Shown: one piece after another, positions 48,857 to 57,985 of the stretch | Numbering within the stretch: the first letter of the stretch is position 1 | How the letters are laid out: each line of letters starts with the position of its first letter | DNA from: an uncultured Psychrobacter sp. | GTDB taxonomy: Bacteria; Pseudomonadota; Gammaproteobacteria; Pseudomonadales; Moraxellaceae | DNA length: 64,000 bases | NCBI RefSeq assembly: GCF_947495825.1 | Contig: NZ_CANMAH010000007.1 | Location: 62,001 to 126,000 of the forward strand | Direction of reading: 5' to 3' | The notes under the pieces: model-generated | Told to the model about the DNA's origin: nothing | What the model saw: the letters and a program-made list of their open reading frames with translations, nothing else | Databases searched by the model: none | Made by a program: the position numbers and the translations under genes

Positions 48857-50483
48857 AACTCAACCCCTCCAACTGCTTCCTAATATCACTTTCTATCTTG
48901 CGAGACTTACTAAACAGTCGATCTAAATTATCGGTATAGCCTTGCATCTTCTCTTTAAACTGCTCAGTGGTAATATCGACATACTCAATTTTTACCTCAA
49001 AATACTGTCCTGCGCTAAAGCTATAGTTTTTTGCCTTTATATCAGCATAACTGACGGTCACAGAAAGATCATCGATTTGCTTTTTATTATTAAACACATT
49101 AACAATCTGCTGCTCTTCCTCAGCGCTTAGCACCGTCTTTTGGGTTTTACCTTCTTTGACTTTTTGACCTAGATTCGACGCATCGACCAGTACCACATCG
49201 CCATCATTGCTATCATCGATAAATACGATCGATACGTTTGTTCCAGTGGTCGCAAAGATATTAGATGGCATGGAGACCACACCAGCGAGCATCTTGTCAT
49301 CGATTAGCTTTTGCCGGATCTTTTTATCAATACCAGACTGCGCGGTGATAAAGCCAGTGGGTACGACTACCGCTGCCTTACCGCCTTTCTTGAGTGACGC
49401 GATAATGTGCTGTAAAAACAGCTGATAGATCTCCATCTTATCTTTGCTTTTGGCCTTTATCTTTGGAATACCTGCAAAGAAGCGCTCTTTGTTCTCTTTA
49501 CTGTCTAGCGCATCTCGATAGTCGCTAAAGTCGAGTTTAAACGGTGGATTGGATACGATATAGTCAAACTGCTTAAGCGCTTCGTCTTCTTTGTGATAAG
49601 GATGATAGATAGTATTGCCCTGAATCACATTGGGGATCGAGTGAACTAAATTGTTTAAAATTAAATTTAAACGCAATAGATTCGATGACTTTTGTGAGAT
49701 ATCTTGAGTGTAGATAGTACAGCGGTCTTCACCGATGGCATGGGCGACGTTCATCAGTAGCGTACCCGATCCTGCTGAAGGATCGTAGCACGTGACATTT
49801 CTTACTACGCCACGCTCTGCCTGTGGTACTAATATTTCAGCCATAATACGAGCAACGGCATGGGGCGTGAAGTACTCGGCATACTTCCCCCCTGAGTTGC
49901 TGTTATAGTCTTTGATTAAGTACTCAAAAATATCGGCATAAAAATCAAACTTTTGATCAAAGATACGCTCAAAGCTAAACTCAATCAGCTTATTGATCAC
50001 CGCACGGCAAAAATCATCACGCTTAGACTCATCAGCGATAAACGTACTAAGACGATCAAACAATACAACTTTTGCACCGCCATCTGTTTTTACTGCAAAA
50101 ATGTCGTTGTTCTTGGTAGCGATGTCTATCAAAGTATCATCAAACAGCTTAGCAAAGTCAGGCGCATTACTTTGGCTAAATAGATAGCTAATGAAATGAT
50201 GTGGCTCCAAATGCGCGGTATCTGCACTCATCTGTAACTGTAGCATCTCATAATCTTCTGCACTCATTTCACTAAGCGCTTTTTCCCAATTGTCAGCTTG
50301 AGCGACATCTTCATCTATCTTCTTCGCTTCATAAGCGAACTTATCATTTAGAAACTTATATAAGAATATCTGAGTGATAATTTTAAACTCGTTACCATCA
50401 TTACCTAATCCGTAATTGGCGCAAATGCTCTTTAAACTATCAATTAACTCTTGGGTTTTAGCTTTAAACTCAAGCTCTACCAT
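48840..50483 (-). CDS. hsdM: Type I restriction-modification methyltransferase subunit
   Basis: The 547-residue protein has the HsdM N-terminal helical domain, motif I DPSAGSG (234-240) and catalytic motif IV NPPF (312-315), so it should be an active N6-adenine methylase. A C-terminal helical region contacts HsdS. It overlaps hsdR by 7 bp and hsdS by 17 bp, which fits an R-M-S operon. It contrasts with the degenerate methylase-like protein encoded upstream at 53729-55522. Confidence 0.93.
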   Translation of the reverse strand: MVELEFKAKTQELIDSLKSICANYGLGNDGNEFKIITQIFLYKFLNDKFAYEAKKIDEDVAQADNWEKALSEMSAEDYEMLQLQMSADTAHLEPHHFISYLFSQSNAPDFAKLFDDTLIDIATKNNDIFAVKTDGGAKVVLFDRLSTFIADESKRDDFCRAVINKLIEFSFERIFDQKFDFYADIFEYLIKDYNSNSGGKYAEYFTPHAVARIMAEILVPQAERGVVRNVTCYDPSAGSGTLLMNVAHAIGEDRCTIYTQDISQKSSNLLRLNLILNNLVHSIPNVIQGNTIYHPYHKEDEALKQFDYIVSNPPFKLDFSDYRDALDSKENKERFFAGIPKIKAKSKDKMEIYQLFLQHIIASLKKGGKAAVVVPTGFITAQSGIDKKIRQKLIDDKMLAGVVSMPSNIFATTGTNVSIVFIDDSNDGDVVLVDASNLGQKVKEGKTQKTVLSAEEEQQIVNVFNNKKQIDDLSVTVSYADIKAKNYSFSAGQYFEVKIEYVDITTEQFKEKMQGYTDNLDRLFSKSRKIESDIRKQLEGLSYEQVD

Positions 50484-53400
50484 GGTCTTGCTCCAACGTT
50501 GTATTCATCGATATATTCTGAGACAACCAGCTTATTAATATAGCGTGAGCTGTCAGGTTTCAGTTTTATTTCATGGTCTTTCATAAACCTTTTTATGACG
50601 ATAGGCATCATTTGCCCTTCAAAGTAGCTTTCGTTTTCAACGATTTGACTACTGTTGAGCACCTTTTCATCGGCATCGTTTTTTACCGCCATGAGCGCTT
50701 CGTGAATAGTACGCTCAGAGCTGTTAATATCTATTTGTTGACGCTCTGTTATGCGCTTATGAATGCGAGCGTACTTGGCATCGCCTTTGTACTTACGTCG
50801 CATCTGCTCATTGGTACGGTTAAGCTCTTTTATGCGTTTATGAATCTTAGTCAGCTCATCGATATTCTCGCTCATCTGCTCTTGCGTCACTTCGCTTAGC
50901 TTTCTTTTTTTGAATATACGCTCAAGCTCTTCTTTTAAGCTGACAAATTCAGGATCTTTTTGATCAAAATTGCTTGCCATCGCTTCACGGGTTTTGCGTA
51001 GGGTGCTTTTTAGCTCATCGGCCAGTACCAGCTCTTCCTCGCCTATCTTCGTGAACTTAAATATCACATCTTCTAAAGCTTGGTTAAGTAGATTACTGGT
51101 AGCTGTCCCCTGCTCTAAGCTTTGCTTAGTATTAAGTAGATCAAGATGCTGACTGGTTTCACGATACAGTTTGTTGAGCGTATTAAAATCAAGCGCTTCT
51201 AAGAACTTATAGTCACCTTGCAGGCGCACCAAATTATACAGACTTCTCGCATCGCCAAGTACTTTTTTAAGACTTAGTATCGTATCTCTGTCCTGTATCT
51301 GACTGATCTGATCGCTGAAGACCTCCATGTTGTCGGTCTCATAAAGGAACAGTACCTCCTTGATATGCTCAATCTCCTGCTCTATCTCTTCATGTGATTT
51401 AAACAGATGAGAGTAGCTTTCTATCTCATCGCCTAGCTCAGACTGTAGCTCTTCAAAATAGGCTTTGTTAGTCTTATCAAACTCTTTGCTGATATCTGCA
51501 AAATCAACCACGTAACCGTATCTAAAGTCTTCGTAGGTACGGTTTACTCGTGTCAAAGCTTGTAGCAAATTATGCGCTCGTATAATGCGTCCAAGGTATA
51601 GTTTCTTTAGACGCTTAGCATCAAAGCCTGTCAGCAGCATGTTATACACAAATAAGAAATCTATCTTCCCAGCCTTAAAATCCTCTACCCACTGTTTGCG
51701 CTCTTCTTTAGTACCAACGTCATGCAAAATCAGCTGAGCAGATTTTACCTTTACTTCTTCATGACGAATCTCAGCTAGGGTTTTTATACCTGAATCAGGC
51801 GCTTGGCTATTGGCGACTGCGTTATCTTGTGCATATTGTGTGTTAAACAGCTCATACATCTGCTTAGCTTGCTTTGAGCTATCGCAAATAACCATACCGC
51901 CTATGCTCGCATCGTTCAGTGCTCCACGGCTGTCTTCAAAATCTGAGATAATGTATTCAAGCATTGGCTCGACAAAGCAAGAATGAGCGTATATGTCCTC
52001 ACGCTTAACATCACCTACCAGTACCTCCGCTTTGGCAAGGGCTTCTTGTAAGATCAGTTTATACTTGGTAGATATCTCTTCTCTTATTAGGCGCAGGGTA
52101 TAGCCATCAGCAATCGAGGCATTGTAGTAATACTTGTGAATATAATCGCCAAATAACGCTCTGGAATTGTAGTCATCACCCAATAATGGCGTTCCTGTTA
52201 GGCCGATCTTAATTGCGTTTGGATCAGATTCTTTTAGATTGGCTAAAAAGCTGCCTTTGGGATTATAGCTACGGTGTACTTCATCCAAAAAATAGATCCG
52301 CTGAATATCCACGTTATAATCCTTGGTAGATGTAACATTCGGATCATCTTCAAATTTTTGAATATTGACTACAGTAATCTCAGGTACACCTGAGTCATTG
52401 TGGATGGCCTTGGTTGCTTTGATATCACGAGCAAAGTCAGCTTTGGAATCAACGGTTCGCACCCTTAGGCCACGGGCTGTAAACTCGCGCTGAGCTTGCT
52501 GTAGCAAATCTAACCGATCAACAATAAAATAAAACTTAGGGGTAGTTTGCCGCTTTTGGAAATAGTCAGTTAAAAAATGCACGTTATAAAAAGCCAAAGC
52601 CGTTTTACCGCTACCTTGTGTATGCCAAATAATACCTTTCTTGATTCCTTCATCGAGCTTACTACCAATAGCTTTGGTCGCAAACATCTGTGGATAGCGC
52701 ATGATATGCTTTTCAAGCCCTTTAGTTTCATTCACATAGACCAGCGCATATCGCAAAATAAATGCCAACCGCTCTCGGCTAAGTAAAGAGGTACATATGC
52801 TATTAGTAGGACGTTCAGGCTGCTTATTAGTTTTAAACTCCTCACTATTTCGAATAACTTCTAAGTTGTTATCCTTTAAAACTCTAAGCTCATCAGCAGC
52901 ATCAACTGGCTGTAATAGTGCAGTATAGTTAAACGTTTCTTCTTCACGAAAGTAGTTGAATATTGGCTTATGATAAGAAGAGCTGGCATAAAAAGCTCCT
53001 CGTAGTGGCTCAGGATCACCATCTACGTATTCCATGTTGTTCGAAAAAATCATAAACTGAGTTATATTTATAAAGCGTTTGAACTTAGGGTTCTGAAATC
53101 GTGTATTGATACGGTTTCTCTCAGCAATAATGCCTTCTCGATTATGCGGCTTTTTGACTTCTATAAAGACAAGGGGCATACCGTTAATCAGCAAAGTGAT
53201 ATCAGGGCGGAACTCTTCATCACCATTTTTATAAGTCAGCTCTGTAACCACATGAAAGCTATTATTATTGAAATCTTCAAAATCAATGAGCTTCGTACCT
53301 GAGCGCTCCGATAGCTTGTCAAAGAATGCTTTGCCTAAATCCTCATTGTCTAAAAGCAATTTCACATCTTCAAATAGACGTCTGACCTCATCGTCTTTGA

Positions 53401-53560
53401 TGCCTTTATTGATTCGCTTTACAGCATCATTGAATAGCTCAGGGAAAATATTGGTATCGATATCCCATGTCGTCTCTTTGAGCGATAAATACTGATAGCC
53501 TAGCTTCATCAAGTGAAGAATAGTGGGTATTTTGACACGGGAGTCTTCGTTAAATTTCAT
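50477..53560 (-). CDS. hsdR: Type I restriction-modification endonuclease/motor subunit
   Basis: The 1027-residue protein has an N-terminal PD-(D/E)xK nuclease (FRPD at 117-120 and VFIEVKKP at 131-138: Asp120, Glu134, Lys136), a superfamily 2 motor with Walker A TQGSGKT (314-320), a DEVH box (FLDEVHRSY) and motif III GLTGTPLL, then a helical C-terminus rich in charged residues. HsdR translocates and cuts unmethylated DNA. Motifs look complete. It is the first gene of the hsdRMS run and follows a 168-bp gap with a stem-loop. Confidence 0.93.
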   Translation of the reverse strand: MKFNEDSRVKIPTILHLMKLGYQYLSLKETTWDIDTNIFPELFNDAVKRINKGIKDDEVRRLFEDVKLLLDNEDLGKAFFDKLSERSGTKLIDFEDFNNNSFHVVTELTYKNGDEEFRPDITLLINGMPLVFIEVKKPHNREGIIAERNRINTRFQNPKFKRFINITQFMIFSNNMEYVDGDPEPLRGAFYASSSYHKPIFNYFREEETFNYTALLQPVDAADELRVLKDNNLEVIRNSEEFKTNKQPERPTNSICTSLLSRERLAFILRYALVYVNETKGLEKHIMRYPQMFATKAIGSKLDEGIKKGIIWHTQGSGKTALAFYNVHFLTDYFQKRQTTPKFYFIVDRLDLLQQAQREFTARGLRVRTVDSKADFARDIKATKAIHNDSGVPEITVVNIQKFEDDPNVTSTKDYNVDIQRIYFLDEVHRSYNPKGSFLANLKESDPNAIKIGLTGTPLLGDDYNSRALFGDYIHKYYYNASIADGYTLRLIREEISTKYKLILQEALAKAEVLVGDVKREDIYAHSCFVEPMLEYIISDFEDSRGALNDASIGGMVICDSSKQAKQMYELFNTQYAQDNAVANSQAPDSGIKTLAEIRHEEVKVKSAQLILHDVGTKEERKQWVEDFKAGKIDFLFVYNMLLTGFDAKRLKKLYLGRIIRAHNLLQALTRVNRTYEDFRYGYVVDFADISKEFDKTNKAYFEELQSELGDEIESYSHLFKSHEEIEQEIEHIKEVLFLYETDNMEVFSDQISQIQDRDTILSLKKVLGDARSLYNLVRLQGDYKFLEALDFNTLNKLYRETSQHLDLLNTKQSLEQGTATSNLLNQALEDVIFKFTKIGEEELVLADELKSTLRKTREAMASNFDQKDPEFVSLKEELERIFKKRKLSEVTQEQMSENIDELTKIHKRIKELNRTNEQMRRKYKGDAKYARIHKRITERQQIDINSSERTIHEALMAVKNDADEKVLNSSQIVENESYFEGQMMPIVIKRFMKDHEIKLKPDSSRYINKLVVSEYIDEYNVGARPW

Positions 53561-53661
53561 GGGATAAGCTCATGGTTAAAGTTCATTTTTTTTATAAACA
53601 TAGATCTAATCGTATCTTATCATCTATTGATTTTATAACGATGTTTTCAGCAAATTATGAT

Positions 53662-53693
53662 AAGGCATTCTACTGACAATCATAGAACGCCTT
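53662..53693 (-). terminator. Stem-loop between the degenerate methylase gene and hsdR
   Basis: AAGGCATTCTA (53662-53672) pairs with TAGAACGCCTT (53683-53693) with one A-C mismatch (G-T on the minus strand). There is no T-run, so it is only terminator-like. It separates two co-directional modules. Confidence 0.45.
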
Positions 53694-53728
53694 ACCTATC
53701 TTGTTTTTATATATAGGCTTATAGACCT

Positions 53729-55522
53729 TTATAAAGCCCAAAGCTTACGTTGTCTTGCCTGTTGTTCATCTAGTAGCTTTCGGATAGTTTGCTGCGTCTC
53801 TCGGCTCTTTTGGGTACAAGCGACTGCCTCGTTTTGCTCATCCTCAGACGGCATAATAACTGGCATCTGTTTGAGTTCTTTTAGCGATATATTCGCAATC
53901 GTTGCCCCTTTAATCAGGCGTGAGATCTGCACAGTACCAAAGTCGGATTTTAAATAAGTGTACAAGGCTCTAGGATCAACTTTACTTGAAGTCACCCGTA
54001 TCACAATCCCAGACTTGTTCACCATCCAGCGCTTGTCCCCTGCGGTAGGGACGCTCTCAGGTACAATACCAAGCTTACCAGCACTGCCTTTCAAGATCAT
54101 AACGATATCATTGGGTTGCAAAAACCCAGCTTCATTCTTTGCACGAACAGATTCTGATATACCTACCTCTTTGGTAGGTGTAGCAATATCACCGATACCC
54201 TCAATCTCACCTGCCCCCACTTCTAAGACAGTATAATCCCCTTCATCGGCATTAAAAGGTAGACCACGCTCAAACCTGACCAATCTATCTAAATCTATGG
54301 TCTCAGACTTTGCAATAATTGACTTAACCTTTTTTTCCTCAGGACTCAATACATAAGCTGCGCTATAGAGAGTATAGTCTTTATCTACGATACTTTGACG
54401 ATCAACTGATAAGGCATAGTCTGTTTCTTCACTAGACTCAATCTGGGCTAGAATACCTTCGATATCTGTTAGTCCAACCAACCAGCGATTGGTTGTTTTA
54501 TCAACAAACTCAGACTCTGATAAATCAACGAATCTTACTTGATCATTGCCCCCTTTGGGATCAAGAATCAACATAGACGTTTTCACACCCGTACTTGTCC
54601 AAATATTACTAGGTAATGAAATAACCGTGCTAACCATACCTTTATCAATCAGATATTGTCTGACTGGCTTTTCCATACTAGAAAACAGTATGCCCTCTGA
54701 GACAGTAGTAATGACTTTTTCAGAGCATTGTTTGATGAGATGGAAGATATCCGCTGTTTCTATCTTCTTTGGCACAACCTCATATCTACCATACTTATCA
54801 TTTTCAGCATTCTTGCTTGAAAATCGAACGCCCATTGGTGAGAAACTTACACCATAGTCAAATAGCTGAAGCTGATTTTTATCATCAGTGTAGCTAGGAG
54901 ACAGAAGCGGGTTTGCATAGTTAACATCAAAACTATCTGAACTAATCAATGACAGCACATCTGCGATTATCAAGTCAGCGTTGATCGTCTCGTAACTAAC
55001 GTCACCATTTTTTTCACTAATAATGGTGCATAAAGGTGCGGTCGCTGGTGATGCTATATAAACACTTTTATTGTGTACGTCACCTAGGATAGCAGCTACT
55101 AAATCGTATAAGCTAATATGAGCGTAATAACCATTCATTTTTGATTGGCTACTAATATGTAAAATTATAAGCTCACGAACAAGCTGATTGATTTCTTGCT
55201 CAGGGACTTTGAGCAAGGTTTGTAGAAGCTTACTAACTAGCGACATTGGCAGTTGCTCTACATCTTTACTATTAGCAAAGACTCTTTGTACTTGTTCATC
55301 TTCGCTATTTTTTAAACTATCTAATAGTGCTAACCACTTATCTCTGTTTTCAGCAGTACTAGAGTCCAGTTTTATATCCTCTGGTAACTTATTTCGCAAA
55401 AATAGAGAATACATTGCTGTCATCTTTAACGCAGTGATACTATTAGTCTCTAAAATGTTCTGACCTCTTAAGACATCATAGAGCTGATAAGCAGTATTTT
55501 CACTAGTTTTAAAGTTTTGCAT
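53729..55522 (-). CDS. HsdM/HsdS-like fusion with degenerate methyltransferase motifs
   Basis: The 597-residue protein keeps the HsdM late region (about 230-330, VRQYLIDKGMVSTVISLPSNIWTSTGVKTSMLIL) and a C-terminal HsdS-type recognition domain (about 385-597, LDRLVRFERGLPF...ISRLIKGATIANISLKELKQMPVIMPS). The SAM-binding motif I has become YIASPATAPL near 155-164 and motif IV, normally NPP[FY], reads NPLL at 204-207. Methylation activity therefore seems unlikely. It starts 12 bp after two tiny genes, with which it forms a unit. It may be a DNA-binding sensor or targeting protein. The family is not known to me. Confidence 0.75.
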   Translation of the reverse strand: MQNFKTSENTAYQLYDVLRGQNILETNSITALKMTAMYSLFLRNKLPEDIKLDSSTAENRDKWLALLDSLKNSEDEQVQRVFANSKDVEQLPMSLVSKLLQTLLKVPEQEINQLVRELIILHISSQSKMNGYYAHISLYDLVAAILGDVHNKSVYIASPATAPLCTIISEKNGDVSYETINADLIIADVLSLISSDSFDVNYANPLLSPSYTDDKNQLQLFDYGVSFSPMGVRFSSKNAENDKYGRYEVVPKKIETADIFHLIKQCSEKVITTVSEGILFSSMEKPVRQYLIDKGMVSTVISLPSNIWTSTGVKTSMLILDPKGGNDQVRFVDLSESEFVDKTTNRWLVGLTDIEGILAQIESSEETDYALSVDRQSIVDKDYTLYSAAYVLSPEEKKVKSIIAKSETIDLDRLVRFERGLPFNADEGDYTVLEVGAGEIEGIGDIATPTKEVGISESVRAKNEAGFLQPNDIVMILKGSAGKLGIVPESVPTAGDKRWMVNKSGIVIRVTSSKVDPRALYTYLKSDFGTVQISRLIKGATIANISLKELKQMPVIMPSEDEQNEAVACTQKSRETQQTIRKLLDEQQARQRKLWAL

Positions 55523-55534
55523 AAAACATGCCTT

Positions 55535-55744
55535 TTATAGATTATGTAATGAAGACGAGCTGTTTTTAGCACGTCGACGGTCATAGCTGTTTAGATGGTA
55601 AGCTGTGATCAAAGTATCGTTCTCAGATACTGCTACCACCCCACCTTTCTTCAAAATCTGCTTCAACGTTTTAATAATCATTTGTACTTCTCTTGCATCA
55701 AACGCCTTACCAGCTTTCATTGTTTCATAACAGCTTAGTTTCAT
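55535..55744 (-). CDS. Small protein, 69 residues, overlaps its upstream neighbour
   Basis: The product starts MKLSCYETMKAGKAFDAREV with a GGAGAG ribosome binding site. Helical at first, it ends with the strand segment KKGGVVAVSENDTLITAYHLNSYDRRRAKN, which is like the C-terminal half of DUF4258-type small toxins. The ATG overlaps the preceding stop codon (ATGA), so it is translationally coupled. Either it is a separate member of a two-gene unit or the two genes are a split version of one protein. Its place just ahead of the degenerate methylase gene suggests they work together. Confidence 0.6.
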   Translation of the reverse strand: MKLSCYETMKAGKAFDAREVQMIIKTLKQILKKGGVVAVSENDTLITAYHLNSYDRRRAKNSSSSLHNL

Positions 55745-55926
55745 TTTGCTCTCTCCAATTGATTATTATGAATATACTCAAATTCAGCTAGTAGCTCTTT
55801 TATACGCTTCTTATTAAGGACTACTTTGTCTCCTCTCACCTCTCCAAACGCTAACGTTATGTCTAGCTCAGACATGCTTATCGCTCGTTGACTCATTCTA
55901 GCTTGCAAGTGTCTTGTAGTATTCAT
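55741..55926 (-). CDS. Small protein, 61 residues, first gene of the operon
   Basis: I chose the ATG at 55926 (MNTTRHLQARMSQRAISMSE), seven bases after AAGGA; upstream ATGs at 55950/55947 lack a site. The product resembles the N-terminal half of DUF4258-like proteins (HLQARMSQRAIS...LAFGEVRGDKVVLNKKRIKELL). It overlaps the next gene by 4 bp. A near-consensus promoter lies directly upstream. I cannot name a function; a toxin-like or regulatory role is possible. Confidence 0.6.
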   Translation of the reverse strand: MNTTRHLQARMSQRAISMSELDITLAFGEVRGDKVVLNKKRIKELLAEFEYIHNNQLERAK

Positions 55927-55961
55927 GAGAGTATCCTTGTCATCCATCATTTGATGAGATA

Positions 55962-55990
55962 AGAATAAGCGAGTTTACTTTCCTTGTCAA
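55962..55990 (-). promoter_or_regulatory. Near-consensus sigma-70 promoter of the three-gene unit
   Basis: On the minus strand TTGACA (55990-55985) and TATTCT (55967-55962) are 17 bp apart. Transcription would begin about 30 nt before the ATG at 55926. It gives the two small genes and the degenerate methylase gene their own start, independent of hsdRMS. Confidence 0.8.
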
Positions 55991-56345
55991 ATAATATTTT
56001 TGTTCCATTTAAAATAAATTAGTACTAAATTTTATATAAAGATGGTTTTATTTCTAGGAATTATTAAGAAATATCTATGCTTGAATTCTCACCGTTTTCT
56101 GACTGTCGGTTTGATTACTACCTTATTGCTTTGTATGCTAAATAAGTTTTGTACAAGGATTGACGCTAATGATTTGATAAGCTAGAACTGGCTTAGTGAG
56201 GAAAAAAGAGTTTTTTGATGATAATATATACCTGAGCTGAGTTTATGGCGTTGCTATGCGCATGTATATTTTTAAGTAATATCTTGATACAATTAACTAT
56301 GAGATAAATCCCGTTTTTTACCTTGCATCCAATACTATATTACTG

Positions 56346-56366
56346 CTGGTCTATTTGTTGGTCTAT
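56346..56366. promoter_or_regulatory. Right-end pair of GGTCTAT repeats
   Basis: CTGGTCTAT (56346-56354) and TTGGTCTAT (56358-56366) are direct copies 12 bp apart, in the same spacing and orientation as the pair at 31681-31701. They lie 52 bp inside attR. They fit integrase arm sites. Confidence 0.65.
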
Positions 56367-56417
56367 AATAATATTACTGAATAAAAAACCTATAACTATC
56401 AATAATTTAAGAATATT

Positions 56418-56448
56418 GTTCGAATCCCTCCTTCACCGCCAATCTTAT
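56418..56448 (+). repeat. attR: right 31-bp direct repeat
   Basis: Identical to 31510-31540. It is a partial copy of the tRNA-Ser 3' end, without the rest of the tRNA. It marks the right edge of the island; an ordinary chromosomal gene follows 86 bp further. Confidence 0.92.
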
Positions 56449-56533
56449 TCTGCTTAATCCAGCTTTTAGTTTTACTATTCCTCCCTGCTCAACATCATCA
56501 AGACTTTTACATTACGCTGCTCACAAAAGTCAT

Positions 56534-56947
56534 TTAGCTGAGCGTAGGCGGTACGGAATATGTGCCAACTACGTGGGCTACCATATCGCTAGAGCCTTCT
56601 GAATACAAAGAGACCTCACCTACTATTAGTGTGCGCCCTACTTTTATCAACGTACACTCGGCAATAATACGCGCTTGGGCTGAAGGTTTGCGCAAAAAGT
56701 TAATGGTAAGGCTCGTCGTTACAGTCAGCGGGACAATACCTATTTTGCCCAGTATCGCCACATAAATGGCGACATCAGCGATACTCATCATTACTGGCCC
56801 AGAGACCGTACCACCAGGACGCAGCTCGTCTATGCCAATATCATGTGCTAAGGTCGCCCCTTTATCATCTACTGCTTCGATAATGCATTTGGTTTGGGGA
56901 AACTCCGATGTTATAAAAGCGACAATCTCTTCTTTGGTTGCTGACAT
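56534..56947 (-). CDS. PaaI-type hotdog thioesterase
   Basis: The 137-residue protein has the hotdog-fold pattern with DELRPGGTVSGPVMMSIADVAIYVAILGKIG, where an acidic residue in the central helix is catalytic, and TTSLTINFLRKPSAQARIIAECTLIKVGRTLIVGEVSLYSEGS. It is likely an acyl-CoA thioesterase acting on a short or aromatic acyl group; the substrate is unknown. It stands alone just outside the island. Confidence 0.85.
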   Translation of the reverse strand: MSATKEEIVAFITSEFPQTKCIIEAVDDKGATLAHDIGIDELRPGGTVSGPVMMSIADVAIYVAILGKIGIVPLTVTTSLTINFLRKPSAQARIIAECTLIKVGRTLIVGEVSLYSEGSSDMVAHVVGTYSVPPTLS

Positions 56948-57040
56948 ATATCTTCCTTGAGTTTAATTCTTATTACCTTTCTGTCTTTATCTGAACAATA
57001 CTTTTCTCAATCATCATAACAAATTTTTCAATCATTACAT

Positions 57041-57985
57041 TTAACTATCTGTTGTCGATGTCTTTGCTATTGCCACACCGCCCCAGGTAACCAGCGCGAC
57101 ACCAAGCGCAATTAAAGAAGCGCCCAATAACAACCCCTCTGGCGGCGCTTCACCTTGCAAAAAAATAGCAACAGGGACGCCCACGATCGCTCCTACTGCG
57201 CCTAATAAGCTCAATAAAACTGGACCGCCTGTTTTTTGTAGCAAAAACAGCAGTAAAAATTGACCAGCAAAGATTAATGCTTGGATAGCGATTAACCAAA
57301 GCGACTTAAACTCTGTTAGCGGTACAGTAACTGAAAAGCTAGGCAGCGCGCTGACAGTGCCAAGCAATATTGCAGCGGCAATCAGCATGCCTGGGGCAAG
57401 CGAGCTAGGAGATGCGTTATCTGGCCAGCGTAAGGTACGATAAAGATTGCCGATTGCAAGCAAAACTGGTCCGCAAAGCGCCAATAAAATCCAAAACACA
57501 CTGGCATCTGGGGTAGAGAACTTGCGGGCTGCCAACACTCCCACACCCAAAAGTGCTGCCACAACACCAGTAGCACGGAGCGCATTAAAGCGCTCTATTC
57601 GTAGCACTAAAGCGCCAAGATAAGTAAGCAGTGGCGGCAGAGCGATAATCAGGGCGACAAAACCTGCACCAACATGTGGAATGGCTGAAAAAAAGATTAA
57701 ATTGGATCCTGCAACGCTCACCAACGCTGCCACCAAGTAATACTCAAAACTGCGTTTATTTAAAGGTGGTAGCTCATTTTTAAAAAAAGCGATGATGAAT
57801 AAAATAATTGCGGCCCCTGTGATCGACCAAAACAAAAAAGCCAATGGCGTCAAATCAATGACGTTTGCATATTTGGCTAGATTGGTAGACACCCCAATCA
57901 ACACACCGCCAGCTAACAGGCAAACTAAAGGAATAAACCATTTAGACTTATTGCGTGATATTCCTTGTTGCCCGTGTTCATTCAT
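57041..57985 (-). CDS. EamA/DMT family transporter
   Basis: The 314-residue membrane protein has about ten hydrophobic segments in two repeated five-helix halves, as in EamA (DUF6) drug/metabolite transporters. Typical features are an early GVSTNLAKYANVIDLTPLAFLFWSITGAA segment and a proline-rich ALPPLLTYLGALVLRIERFN at the half junction. It probably exports or imports a small metabolite; the substrate is unknown. It lies 93 bp before the thioesterase gene on the same strand. Confidence 0.82.
   Translation of the reverse strand: MNEHGQQGISRNKSKWFIPLVCLLAGGVLIGVSTNLAKYANVIDLTPLAFLFWSITGAAIILFIIAFFKNELPPLNKRSFEYYLVAALVSVAGSNLIFFSAIPHVGAGFVALIIALPPLLTYLGALVLRIERFNALRATGVVAALLGVGVLAARKFSTPDASVFWILLALCGPVLLAIGNLYRTLRWPDNASPSSLAPGMLIAAAILLGTVSALPSFSVTVPLTEFKSLWLIAIQALIFAGQFLLLFLLQKTGGPVLLSLLGAVGAIVGVPVAIFLQGEAPPEGLLLGASLIALGVALVTWGGVAIAKTSTTDS

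Larger units (their letters stand above)
55927..56417. other. 491-bp right end of the island without genes
   Basis: Apart from the promoter (55962-55990) and two TTGGTCTAT-type copies (56346-56366), I see no coding sequence. The stretch is AT-rich. Confidence 0.5.
31510..56448. mobile_element. Genomic island of about 24.9 kb in tRNA-Ser
   Basis: The element is bounded by a 31-bp direct repeat that includes the tRNA-Ser 3' end (31510-31540 and 56418-56448). A P4-type integrase lies next to the left end, and repeated TTGGTCTAT motifs occur inside both ends. It carries replication or excision genes (HUH-type Rep, DUF932, YqaJ, AlpA), metabolic cargo and a defence cluster. No phage structural or conjugation genes were seen, so it may be a satellite or an integrative element mobilised by a helper. 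Confidence 0.9.

Noticed and set aside
53729..55522. Reading the fusion as an ordinary active HsdM
   Set aside because: Both motif I and motif IV are altered, while the nearby hsdM has both intact.
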